Shown here in pieces: positions 43,642 to 53,404 of a stretch of DNA of 64,000 nucleotides. The DNA comes from Emydura subglobosa (lineage: Eukaryota; Chordata; Testudines; Chelidae). The stretch spans positions 28,627,563 through 28,691,562 of the forward strand of contig ML679962.1 in assembly GCA_007922225.1 (NCBI GenBank). Reading direction: 5' to 3'. A program made the position numbers and the translations under genes. The notes below the pieces were generated by a model, which saw only the letters and a list, made by a program, of their open reading frames with translations, searched no databases and was not told where the DNA came from. Each line of letters begins with the position of its first letter. Position 1 is the first letter of the stretch.

Positions 43642-43646
<5 letters not shown>
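43100..43646. other. No recognisable feature
   Basis: Short frames only. A degenerate 'ggttctgctcccttacgc' repeat relic near 43568. Confidence 0.4.

Positions 43647-43674
<28 letters not shown>
43647..43674. repeat. A28 homopolymer
   Basis: A run of 28 A with no SINE or LINE body or processed transcript that I recognise immediately upstream. Possibly a simple repeat. Confidence 0.85.
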
Positions 43675-43676
<2 letters not shown>

Positions 43677-43679
43677 ATC

Positions 43680-44539
43680 CTGGGGCTCTCTTTATTGTCT
43701 CACAATGACATCAAGAGCCGACTGCCTTAGAATAGTCTTCTTTCTACCTGTGAACTAAGTGCCAGTCCTGCGTACTCACCTGAGGATCTGAAAACCAAGC
43801 TTGGCTGGGTTGGTTTTTGGGTTTTTTTGCCTTTCACATCCTGTAGCAGCAAAGATTCTGCAACTGCAGCATAGTTAAAAATTCTGTGTCTCCTGTGAGA
43901 GCCCAGATAGAATCGAGCTCATGCTCCCATAACCGTGGTGGCTGTCGAGGGATAACAGGAGTTAAAATAGGGAAAACTTACCTTAGTAGTAACAAATAGA
44001 AAGGCCTCTGAAAAGATCTACTACATAAGGTGCTGGTTTCACACAGCTGGCCAGATGCTCTGTTGCATTGCGCCATATTCAATTAGCTTGCAAACTTGTG
44101 GGGGTGGGAGTGTCTTCCTGTTCTGTGTCCATGCCTAGCCCAGCGGAATCCTGTTATGGGAGTGGGCTATGAGGTGCTATAGCACTACAAACACATCTAC
44201 AACAAGGCAAAGTAAGTATAAATGCTACTCAATCAAAATGCGTAGATGTACTTGACTACACTTGGTAAAGGGCAATGGAGAATCAGGCCCAGCAATTTTT
44301 TTTCTGATTAGAACTGCAGTTACCTAATAAAATGTGGTAACAAAATAATACCCAATCATCTGAGGCACAGCAGGAGACTGCTGAATGGAGCTCTTCCAAG
44401 ATATTTAAAACAGTAGAAAAGCAACATCAGTAAACTAAAAATAACATTGCCCAGCTGCGAAAAGGGTACACATGTCCTCTTAGAAACGGAACTAGGACCA
44501 TATATAGCACTGAAGGAGAGAATTTAGGCCTGATCTAGG
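43680..44539. other. No recognisable feature
   Basis: No gene or repeat with clear ends. Confidence 0.4.
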
Positions 44540-44722
44540 TTTAATTTGAGATGTTTTAAACAGATTTAGTTAATGTGGTACAAAACCCCTTGAGGGTGCT
44601 CTCCTATGCTGGGTTTGAGTGGCTTATATCATTGAACGTACGTCAGTTCGATCTGATATAAGCCACTCTTAAACTGAAAGAAGAGTCTCTGGAGCAGGTT
44701 ACAGTAAACTTAAACTGATCCA
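44540..44722. mobile_element. MITE with a perfect 14-bp hairpin
   Basis: GAGTGGCTTATATC (44617-44630) and GATATAAGCCACTC (44655-44668) are perfect complements, separated by 24 nt that contain a further GAAC/GTTC pair. The outer parts ('ggtttaatttgagatg' and 'agtaaacttaaactgatcc') are also roughly complementary. Confidence 0.75.
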
Positions 44723-44729
44723 ATTTCTG

Positions 44730-45415
44730 CATGAGAGAAACGCCTGAGTGTTGTGGAAAGAGGCATTCTTACTGCTGGATTGGGGGATGGGAAATATATC
44801 TGGGCTCTGTGGTTCAACGGACACATGAAATTTGTCCTTCTCTCCATGTTCTTGCACAGGAAGGGGAGCACGTAGGCTTATTACTGTATTAAGTTCTTAG
44901 CCTGGGTTTTTATCCTGGTGGAGACGACTTTCCAGTTTGAACCAGAAAAGCCAAGTCCTGAGACATCAAATAAGTTAGAAGCATCTGTACTTTTCTGCAG
45001 AAATTTACTGATGCTCCATATTTTAAGCTGGATGTTTCTGGGCAATCATAAAAATAAATACATTGGCTTTCTTTTCTTGTGGAAGGTAGAAGGCAAACCT
45101 AGTTTTCACCTTGCATCAAAAAAATTGGATTGGGAGGGGTGGTTTCCTGTTTCTCTGAGAAGTAAAATGGAAGTGCCTGTGATACAGTTAAGCCCTTGCC
45201 TGAGCTCTGTAACTTACCTATGCAGATCTAAAGTTACTTTTGTGTATTCAGATCTGTGGGCCTAGTTCTGGAAAATTCACCCCGGTGGATGTGAGCACAA
45301 TTCTTCTGATAGTGTATTATACCCACTTTGCACAGATGTAAATGACTCCACAGCACTTTCACTCACCCTATACCAGATTTTTGAATTGATCGTGCACATG
45401 TTGTTTTGTTTCTTA
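44730..45415. other. No recognisable gene
   Basis: The 115-aa frame 44918-45265 has no domain. A repeat relic ('cccactttgcacagatgtaa') lies near 45330. Confidence 0.35.
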
Positions 45416-45419
45416 CAGG

Positions 45420-45760
45420 CTTTTCTATGGCATTCAGTGCCAACCTTCCACAGCCCCTGATGAACATTAGTGGATTCAGTTCCCAATACCCGAGTGGCGT
45501 ACCATGGGTCTCTGGTGCCTGGGGGCCAAGACTGCATTTGTGCCCCCTTGGCCTTATGCGTGCCTTCCCCACCCCAACATGCAGGGCAGGCGGGGTCCCC
45601 AGCTCCCACCAGATGGCACCGCTGGCCAGATGCTTTGGGGAGGGGGGTTTGTATCTGCTGGGGAATGGGGACATGCTGCTTACCTCCTCGTGTAGGAGGA
45701 GAAAGTGCTGTCTAGTTGCTGGATCAGAAGGAAGGCCCCGTGTCGGTTCAAGCTCATCCT
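45420..45760 (+). repeat. Repeat-like block carrying a CTCF consensus match
   Basis: Phrases such as 'ccacagcccctgatgaacat' and 'gtaccatgggtctctggtgcc' are familiar from turtle repeats, though unclassified. The overlapping frames (135 aa at 45406-45813 plus; 110 aa minus) have no domain. At 45606-45619, CCACCAGATGGCAC fits the CTCF core at every position. Confidence 0.4.
45606..45619 (+). promoter_or_regulatory. CTCF-consensus motif
   Basis: CCACCAGATGGCAC agrees with CCASYAGRKGGCRS at all 14 positions. It is the best CTCF match I found in the window and lies about 3 kb left of the CpG island. Confidence 0.5.
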
Positions 45761-45764
45761 TTTA

Positions 45765-47850
45765 TATCAGAGACCCTTTCCTTATCTCTTACTCCCTGGA
45801 AAATCCGACTTGAACCATTCCAAGAGGTGGAATGTCTCTGGAGTTGTTTACTATCTCGGGGGTAATCACTTCCTACTGTTTTAGTTTGTGTAAGAGCTGT
45901 GGTAATCCTCCCCAGTGGAGTAGAACACAGACAGTCATACATAAACCATTAATAAATGTAATGCAATGCTCCCTAAAGATGCTACATAGGGTTGCAATGT
46001 CTGTCGCAATGAATAAAAAGTCTTCCTGATAAAACAGTTTTGCTGAGTTAAATATTTAATTGTCCATAGTTTGAAGAAGAGGCTGCATATATGTGATTTT
46101 TTATTTGGCACTACGTAAAGGTCTCTGTGTCCCCTATATTTAGGCTAGGAAGAACTGGATTTTTATCAGACAACGTGGTTAAAGGTCAGTTTCACAATCC
46201 ACACTACTGCAACTTATTTCCATTGGTAATAACTGGAATTGACAGAAAGGCAAAGTAAGAAAAACACAGCTTGAGAACTTAGAGTTTGATTTAAGGATAT
46301 TTACTCTGTATATTGCTGACATGTGATGTTGACAATTTATTTTAAGGGTGATTAAGCTCTAACCTTTTGATGCCCTATCTCTCCTGTCATTACATAATTC
46401 CTGTCTGATTCCCCTCTCCCCAGAATTTCCTGCAACTATACAAATTTTAATTGATTTAAAAAAAGACATTTAAACCCTGCAATTTTGCAAACCTCAAACT
46501 TTAAATAGACAAAAATTGCAAAAAGGTTCAACACTAAACATGGCTCTTAACCAGCCTTCTAACCCACTTTGGAGCTGAGTTTACCCTGGTTTGATTGAAG
46601 ACAGATTCTCTCTGGAGCGATGGGTTTCCCTCAGTGTGTGCCAGACGGGTAAGTCTCCTGCTATTTAGGAGCCCTGCTTCCATACCCTGCCTTGTGCCCT
46701 CTGGGGTTTATTCCCCGATTGCCCCTCCTTGCACTGCTTGCCAGTGTTCGGAGGTGGTAACAAGCAAGTGCCCCTGGGGTGCACAACTCTCCAGCTTCCC
46801 TCCACTTGAAGGCTAATGCCAGAGCAATCAGCGTGCTCTGCAGAGAGAACACATGTACCCATTGCCCCTCGCCTCTGATTTATGCGTGGGTCTAGCCTCC
46901 CCCCCCGCCCGCCTACCTTATGGCTTTTTGACCTAGCCTAAAGTCACAGAGCAACGTGGCCACGTAAGGCAGGGTGGTGAGTGACGCAACGTGCCAAGTT
47001 CCCCAACAAGTGCCTCCATTGCGGGCTTCCTGCCCAGTGCCATTGAGCCTGGCCCACTGGTGCAGTCCTGGGGTGAATAAATCAGGGAGTTCTGCCCGAC
47101 GAGGGGCTGCAGGATCCGGCCCTGGGAGTCACAGGCCCTTGAGACTGATTGGGGCCCTCCGCAGTTAGTGCCTTGAAAGCTACGGGCCTGATGCTACTCC
47201 CACTGGATGCAGTGGGACTTTGGACAATGACTTCAGTGATATCCTGCACCTGCACTGCAGGTAGGACTGGCCCAAACTGAGAGACAGCAGGACCGGTCCC
47301 TCAAGGCTCCAACCTTACCTAGCCCATCACAGAAGCTGCACGTTGTCTCCTCAACTGGCTGACGGTATAACAACGGTTTCTTTCCTCTATCCATTTAGGG
47401 AAGCTTTTTATTAATCCTTCCATGTGTACAAACTGTTCTTCCATCAGTGACTTTCTGAACTAGGTATTCAAATCCACCTTATACCTGGTCACCAAGGATG
47501 ACAGCTGGGGAAAGGTAGCCACCGTGACCTGCATTCAGTAAGTGACCCCCTCATCCTCAGCTCCTGATGTTTGCTTCAAGAGTTGTTAGGGCTTAATAAA
47601 CGGAACAAAAACACCTTGTTGCAAGCCCTTTATGCCGTTATCTCAATAGGAAGCCCAGGCCTGAGGCGGTTCGGAAAGATCAAGCTTGCTTCGTAGAGCT
47701 CAGAATATTTCCTTCCTACCTGCTTGGAAACATCTAAATCCATTTTATGTCTCTCTGATTTTCTCTCTTAACTCAGCCTGAATTATTGCTGACATTTGAC
47801 CCTGAAAACTTACTGCAGGGTTGCTGCAGCTCTGTTGCTCCCAGGATATT
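45765..47850. other. No recognisable gene
   Basis: Short frames with no motif. A degenerate palindromic repeat ('gggcctgatgctactcccac' ... 'atgacttcagtg') lies at about 47184-47250. Confidence 0.4.
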
Positions 47851-47852
47851 AG

Positions 47853-48150
47853 AGAGACAAGGTGGGTGAGGTGATATCTTTTTATTATACCGACTTCTGT
47901 TGGCAAGAGAGAAGCTTTCCAGTTTACACAGAGCTCTTCTTCAGGTCTGGGGAATGTAGTCAGTGTCACAATACCAGGGGTGGGAGTAGTTAACACACAT
48001 TTCAAGGGCCCATTCAAAGTGAAGTGGCCCCTTAAACACTTCACCTTGCGTTTAGCTTTCACTCTCGCATACACTTCCCAGACCTGAAGAAGAGCTCTGT
48101 GTAAACGCAAAAGCAGGTCTCTCTCCCTAACAGAAGTGAAGTCCAGAGAT
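47853..48150. mobile_element. Inverted pair of Penelope-like fragments
   Basis: The left copy (minus orientation) includes 'gacaaggtgggtgaggtgat', 'cgacttctgttggcaagaga' and 'gagctcttcttcaggtctgg'. The right copy (plus) includes 'cagacctgaagaagagctct' and 'ctaacagaagtgaag'. The two share a perfect 28-bp inverted repeat (47922-47949 and 48079-48106), separated by 129 bp. The left copy keeps CTGAAGA and GAAA on the minus strand (47944 to 47916). The right copy has lost the GAAA. Confidence 0.65.
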
Positions 48151-48510
48151 CCCCTCACCGCCTTGCCACTGAGCATTTAGATCCATTCTGCTTAAAATGA
48201 GGAGGGAGAGTAAGGGGATAACGCGAGGAGGGGGGAATCTGAACGTTGAAAATCACACGGTCTGTTCGTTTCAAGACTCCAGGATCCATCAAAACCCACG
48301 GGCCCGCGGAGCCGCTTGTTTTCAATAAACCCCACGTCGGCAGGTTCGCCTCCCCCCTGGTTTGACATAAAACCGATCGACTAATGAAAACAACCCGCGT
48401 CTCAAACACCACAGGTGTGTGTGTGTGTGTTCGCCGGCGTGTAATGCCAGCCCCGGCCCTCCTCACACTTCAGTGCCGCAGGCTGGCGAGGGCTCCCCAC
48501 TCGCGTCTGT

Positions 48511-48526
48511 CACACACGCGTGTGTG
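48511..48526. repeat. 16-bp perfect palindrome of alternating purine/pyrimidine
   Basis: CACACACGCGTGTGTG is its own reverse complement and alternates pyrimidine and purine, so it is a strong candidate for Z-DNA or cruciform formation. It extends into further GT/CA on both sides, and a (GT)8 lies at 48415-48430. Confidence 0.85.
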
Positions 48527-49089
48527 TGCGTGTGTCACACGACTGAGGAAGGCAGGAAAAGGGGCAAGTGACTCTGAAACCAGCCAGCAGCCGCGGTGAG
48601 GAGGCGGCTGGAGTGAAACCAGGAGTCAAGCCGGTTCAACGCCTTAACCAGCCTTAACCCGGGGCAGCTCCTCGCCGGCCAGTCACGCCCCGCTCCCTCT
48701 GGGGCCAGTCGCCTCTGATTCCTGACACGTGTCAGCCAGGGGCCGCCTCCCCACGGAGTCACCCCCGGCTGGCCCGGGGGGGGGGGGCAGCCATGTGGCC
48801 TGGCCGGGTTTGATTTCTAGGGAGGCTGAAGCCCTGGCTTCGCTTTGATGCCAGCCTGCAGTGAACCCCCTCGCCCGCCGGCCAGGGGCAGGGCCTTGCG
48901 GGACCCGCCGGGGGGAAGGGAGAAGCCCCGGGCTCGTCTAACTAACCCGTGCGGGCCGGAGGGGAAACGCCGCGCCCAGCCGGGACACGCGGGGGCGCGT
49001 TTCTTTGCCGTGCGCTGCCCTGCAGAGTGGGCGGGGAGCGGGGGAGCTTTCCCGGCTCCGGATCGGGCGGGGGGGACACACGACCTCAG

Positions 49090-49177
49090 CCGAGCCGGGC
49101 TGCCGCCGCAGAAGCGGGCGATCCGTCCCTGGGCCGCCAGCCGGCGCTGCAGCCTCGCGCGTTCCTCGCCCGGCCAG
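49090..49177 (+). other. Candidate 5' exon ending at a splice donor
   Basis: CGGCCAG|GTAAGCGG at 49177/49178 is a near-consensus 5' splice site inside the CpG island, just downstream of two GC boxes. The exon's start is not visible. I set the left edge only after the last GC box. It would be a non-coding or barely coding first exon. Confidence 0.35.
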
Positions 49178-49929
49178 GTAAGCGGGTGCAATGCCACTTG
49201 CCCGGTGGCGAGTGGGGAGGGAGGGAGTGTTCGAAGCCCGGCTCCCCGCCTCTCCCGCACCCCCCGCCGGCAGAGCGGGTAGGGGGGGCTTCGCTTCTTC
49301 CCCTCCCGTGGGCAGCAGCCGGGCTGGGGAGTCCGCCCGGGCAGCGGGGGCGTCTGAGTGCGGCTGGAGCGGCTCCGGCAGGGGGTGCAGGGCTGCGGCG
49401 CGCCCGGAGCCAGCTCTGCCCGGGGCCAGCCCGGCCAGTCCCGCAGGGCAGCTCAGCGGCTTCCCGGTGCCAGCCAGCGCTGACGGAGGGGCGGGATCCC
49501 GCCTCCCCCGGGGGACCCGCAGCTTTGGAAGCAGCTTCCCCGCTCCCGCACCTCTGGCTCTCCTGAAGGGAAGCTGCCCCGCCGGATCGACGGACGGCCA
49601 GGCGGACGAGGCGCCTGGGGGGGGGTGTCCTCCGAGCAGCCTGGGACGGGGGAAAGCAGCCGGGTGCGGGGAGTTCAATCCCCGGCAGCTGCCACTTAAG
49701 GGATTGGCTGCAGCGCGGCGAAGTTCTTCCTCCATCCCCCGTTCTCCGCCCGGCGGCGGGAAGCGGCTCCCCGGCCCCAGAGCCGAGACTCGCTCCGCAG
49801 CTCCGGGCATGGGAGGCAGGATTTCCTTCGGGGTGGGGCCCTGAAGTTCTTTGTGGATTGTGAAAAGGGGACAGAAACCTCCCCCAGCCTGGGATGGGAC
49901 TTGGGAGCTCCCCGGCTGCCTCCTCGTAG

Positions 49930-49931
49930 GT
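49930..49931 (+). other. Alternative splice donor at the right edge of the CpG island
   Basis: CTCGTAG|GTAGGTAC has a usable GT at 49930 or 49934. It could end a longer or alternative first exon that includes 'gggcatgggaggcagg'. Confidence 0.25.
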
Positions 49932-49964
49932 AGGTACGCTGCATGCGTTTATGCTGGGCTTTGC

Positions 49965-50810
49965 TGGGCGCTGAACAATTGCATGGGATTATTTTTGGGG
50001 GTAGGAGCCTCTCTCGGGTTGTTCCCCCCCCCCCCCCTTAGCGAAACGTTCCCTTCAAACTTCCTTAGCAGGCGGCTCGAGTCATCTTCTTTCTAAGGGC
50101 ATCGCACGTTTTCTTTCCTGCCACGGCAAAGTTGCTCTGTAATGTTAAAATGATGGCTTTGGTTGGCCTCTGTCATTTGAGTGAGGGGCTTATACCCCCA
50201 CTGCTTCCGGGGATATTACTGCTGGTCTATACCTTTCCAGAAAGAGAGAGGACAAGTTCTCTTCTCCCCCTGGCCCTTCCAATACATGGACAGCTAAGTC
50301 AAACCCAGACTATGAAAAATAACTGCCTTCTGCACACTTGTGATCTGCTCTCCTGTGATCCACACTGATCTTTTCTCTCTCTCTATCCCACTCTCTTTAT
50401 CTCCACCCCAGAAGGGGGTTTGAATAGTGACAGTAGTAAACTGGTCACTAATTCTGCCACTAAACCTGCTGCTCTAAGGATTGAAGAACACTGATTTCTG
50501 CCTTTGATAACTCCATTGATTAGGGGCATGACTAGAGATGGGCTCTCAGCAAAGTTTATTCTAAAGTCTGGGAGGCTGAAAGAGGGATAAAAATGTCTGG
50601 AAACTGGCATGTCTCTTATGCTGGCTTTTCCCCCCTTGTTCCTTATTTTTTTCTTTTGTAAGTCTAGCATAAAGAAACTTGAAAGTATATATCATGTGAC
50701 ATGCAACAAATGTGTGTATTCTGTATGGGGCGGAGGGTACGTATGTGCCTATTCGTATATTGTATACTGGAATTATTTTTTTTACCATCTCCTCTAAAGA
50801 TGGTCATCTG
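49965..50810. other. No recognisable feature; C14 run
   Basis: A run of 14 C lies at 50024-50037. Only short frames, no exon can be supported. Confidence 0.45.
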
Positions 50811-50882
50811 GGGCCTGATCCAAAGCCCACCGTAGTCCATGAATTCCTTGCATTGACTTCAATGGGGTTTGGATCAGGGCCC
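50811..50882. repeat. Palindromic MITE-like repeat (best-preserved copy)
   Basis: Starts GGGCCTGATCCAAAGCCCAC and ends GGGTTTGGATCAGGGCCC, with 'cattgacttcaatgg' near the right arm. This is the clearest example of the family in the window, and a third partial arm 'ctgatcc' follows. Confidence 0.85.
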
Positions 50883-50884
50883 TG

Positions 50885-52320
50885 ATCCGTTACTGTATCC
50901 TTGGTGAGGTAGGCAGCAGCAGGCAGCACAAGTCTGGGAGCTGCTGCCCAGGGTAAATGACAATATGTTCATCAAATGATGATGCAAACCCCAGGGAGGA
51001 AAACATTCACCGGCTGGGAAGTTACTGAGTGCTTGTGGAAACAGGTGGGGAATCTCCTGGCATCTCCCCTATAAATAGATCCGTGCCCCACACACCACAT
51101 GGCCATCCTTCTAAAGCACCGTTATTTCAATAAAAAAAATCAGAGTCTCTCCTCATCCCCTGTGCTTTCTATTTTGGGTTATGTATTGTCCTCCCACTTC
51201 CTTCTGAGCCCTCAGAGAAGGGCTGAATTGCTTGACTGTGCTTGAAAGGTAGTTGCTGGTAACCACACAGATCAGTTAGCTCTCTCTGCAAGTGGCTCGT
51301 GGAGTTTAGATGGACCCGGGGGTGGATGGCTTAAAAGAACTCCCCCAGGTTCATTATAAAAGCAAAGGGTCTAATCTGGATAGGTAGGGGAGTTGCAGGC
51401 ACATGGGGCCTTACGGGATCAACCCCTTTAGCTAAAGAAACACTTGAGAACATTTGTACCTCAAAAAAGGGAAGCCTCCATCACAACTGAGATGCTGGGT
51501 TCTTTAGCACCATAACTGTGCTTAGTAGGGGTTGGGCTTTCAAAAGTGAGTAGTGATTTTTTTGTGGGGGGGGGGGGGGGGTGGCCCCATTGTGTGCCAT
51601 AAAGGGGCCTTTTTTTTAATACTGTGAGCCCCAAACCCCTGGGAATCAACCCCCTTTAAGGTGTCTCTAGCGTGTATGTGGAAACTGGAGCACCCCAAAA
51701 CACTAGTCAGGTGGGACTAACACCTGTCGGTGCTTCTGTATCTTCATTGGGGCTTAATCCAGAGCCTGCTGATGTCATTGAAAAGACTCATCGAATTCAA
51801 TGGGCTTTGCTTTGGGCGCTTGGTGAATGTGGATGGTGGGGTCCGGCGCTATGGGTGTTTCCAAGAGGGGCCTCATTTGATGATGTACAGTAGGATTGAA
51901 AGAATCTGCCTTGCCATTAGAAAGCCTGGAAATCTGCCTGTTTCAAAGGGGAAATCCTAGAACAGACAATCAATGTGTACTTTGTAGGCTAACCTAACAA
52001 GTGTTCAGTTGTCCGAAACTGACCACTTGGGTTACAATGCCTAGGAAAACCTTGACTTCCAATGCTTTCTAATGGGACATCATTTGTTCAGTCCTGTTTT
52101 GCAGCATCAAATTGTCCTGTTTGCTCTTGGCTTTTAAAAATGAAGACACACAGAATCCCTTTGTATGAGCGATTGGAATACATTGTGTATGTTATGCTGT
52201 GATTTGCCTTCTAGAATCTGAGCCTGCATTCCTCGGAAATCCAGCGCTCAGACTGAACTCACTGGAATGCCAGACAAGGCTGTAAGGGTGAAGGAAAGAG
52301 AGAAAAGGACAAAAAGGCGC
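50885..52320. other. No gene; G16 run
   Basis: G16 at 51566-51581. A degenerate palindromic repeat ('ggggcttaatccagagcctg' ... 'ttcaatgggctttgc') lies at about 51751-51812. No exon. Confidence 0.45.
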
Positions 52321-52322
52321 CA

Positions 52323-52376
52323 TGAAAATCCATGGAAAGGTTCCTGTTGAAGTCAGTGGGTTTTGGATCAGGCCCT
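52323..52376. repeat. Palindromic MITE-like repeat, right half
   Basis: 'tgaagtcagtgggttttgga' followed by 'tcaggccct' with a degenerate left part. Same family as 50811. Confidence 0.6.
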
Positions 52377-52379
52377 GTA

Positions 52380-53400
52380 TGAGCGTGTTCCCAGGAGCAC
52401 TGTCCTATGCGAGGCATATACTCGAGGTGCTCCCTATAAGCTCTGCTTATAAATTAAAATCCCTCTTGCAATGATAAAATGTGGGTGTAATAGGCTAGCA
52501 GTATCTGCCTGACATACATTAACTCTGACTTGTTACCCTACCTGGACATGAAAGAAGTAGGGAGGAGCACTCTCTTGCGAGGAGGATCTAGTGAGTGGGC
52601 TGAGCAGACCTGAGGTAGGAACTATAGGAGCAGCCAAGCCATGGAGAAGGCATCTGCTGATTGTTGACTAATTTTGTTAATGCCAGACCAGAGGCAGGGG
52701 TAAAGTTGGGAAGACACTGTTTTGCAATGAGTCAAGTTCTCCTTCATAGTTAGCTATGGGAAGCTCAGGGGATGCTGAGGTTTCAGGTTTTATTGGGATT
52801 TTGAGCTATCTAATCTGATGGAGCTAAACCTGCATAAAACAAGTGTCTGGCTGGGTAGAGGTTTAAGAGACAGTGAGAAGTGATTTTTTTTTTCTACTTA
52901 CTGGTATATATCCTGCATTTTTCTACCCTTTCAGCATTGGAAGGTCCCAGGTTAGATGTTAGTGGGTAGAAAATCAATGGAGTACAGGGTAGAAGGAGTA
53001 TTGCATAGTATCTTATACCATTCCCTTCCAGCTTGGCTTCTCTGTGCATTGTAGGAGTACTGGTGCCTGTGCTGATTTCTCTGCCCCTCTGAGTCCCTCT
53101 GTGTCACCAAGCAGCAGCTTGCATCTGGATCTCCGTAAGGACGGAGTGAGACTGTCGTGTACAAATGAGCATTCAGAGACCATCCATACACACCAAGAGA
53201 GATCCTTTCTAGCTGGTCAAAGCCAGCAGCTAAACAAATCCTTTACATAAGGGTACTGAGTGGAAGGTAATGTGTATAATTGAAAGCCCTTTAGCCTTCC
53301 TGGTCTATTCTCATGAAGGAAAAAGCCATCAGAGCAGGTATCAAGTTGAGCCTTACAACTGTTCTTGCTTCTTGTTATTCTGCTGCATCTGAGCATCCCT
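52380..53400. other. No recognisable feature
   Basis: Short frames only (52952-53191 minus, 53044-53250 plus), without motifs. Confidence 0.45.
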
Positions 53401-53404
53401 GATC

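Larger units (their letters stand above)
48250..49960 (+). promoter_or_regulatory. CpG island, likely host gene promoter
   Basis: A sharp change to GC-rich sequence with frequent undepleted CpG, unlike the rest of the window. It contains three GC boxes (GGGCGGGG at 49029-49036 and 49065-49072; GGGGCGGG at 49487-49494), an inverted CCAAT box (49703-49707) and good plus-strand splice donors (49177|GTAAGC and near 49930). I read it as the promoter and non-coding first exon of a plus-strand gene. The overlapping long frames here (290 aa minus, 217 and 205 aa plus) result from GC richness. There is no recognisable TATA box. The gene cannot be named. Confidence 0.75.

Noticed and set aside
43647..43674. 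Poly(A) tail of a processed pseudogene
   Set aside because: I see no gene-like sequence, polyadenylation signal or target duplication upstream of the A28 run.
45406..45813. 135-codon plus-strand frame after a pyrimidine-rich 'tttcttacag'
   Set aside because: The acceptor-like sequence is attractive, but the peptide has no recognisable domain, other frames are open too, and the DNA resembles a repeat.
48938..49810. 290-codon minus-strand open frame (and 217/205-codon plus-strand frames) in the CpG island
   Set aside because: Several frames are open at once on both strands with Ala/Pro/Arg/Gly-rich sequence, as expected from GC-rich DNA with few stop codons. No domain is visible.
51566..51581. 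Functional significance of the G16 run
   Set aside because: A plain homopolymer. The exact length may also be affected by sequencing error.
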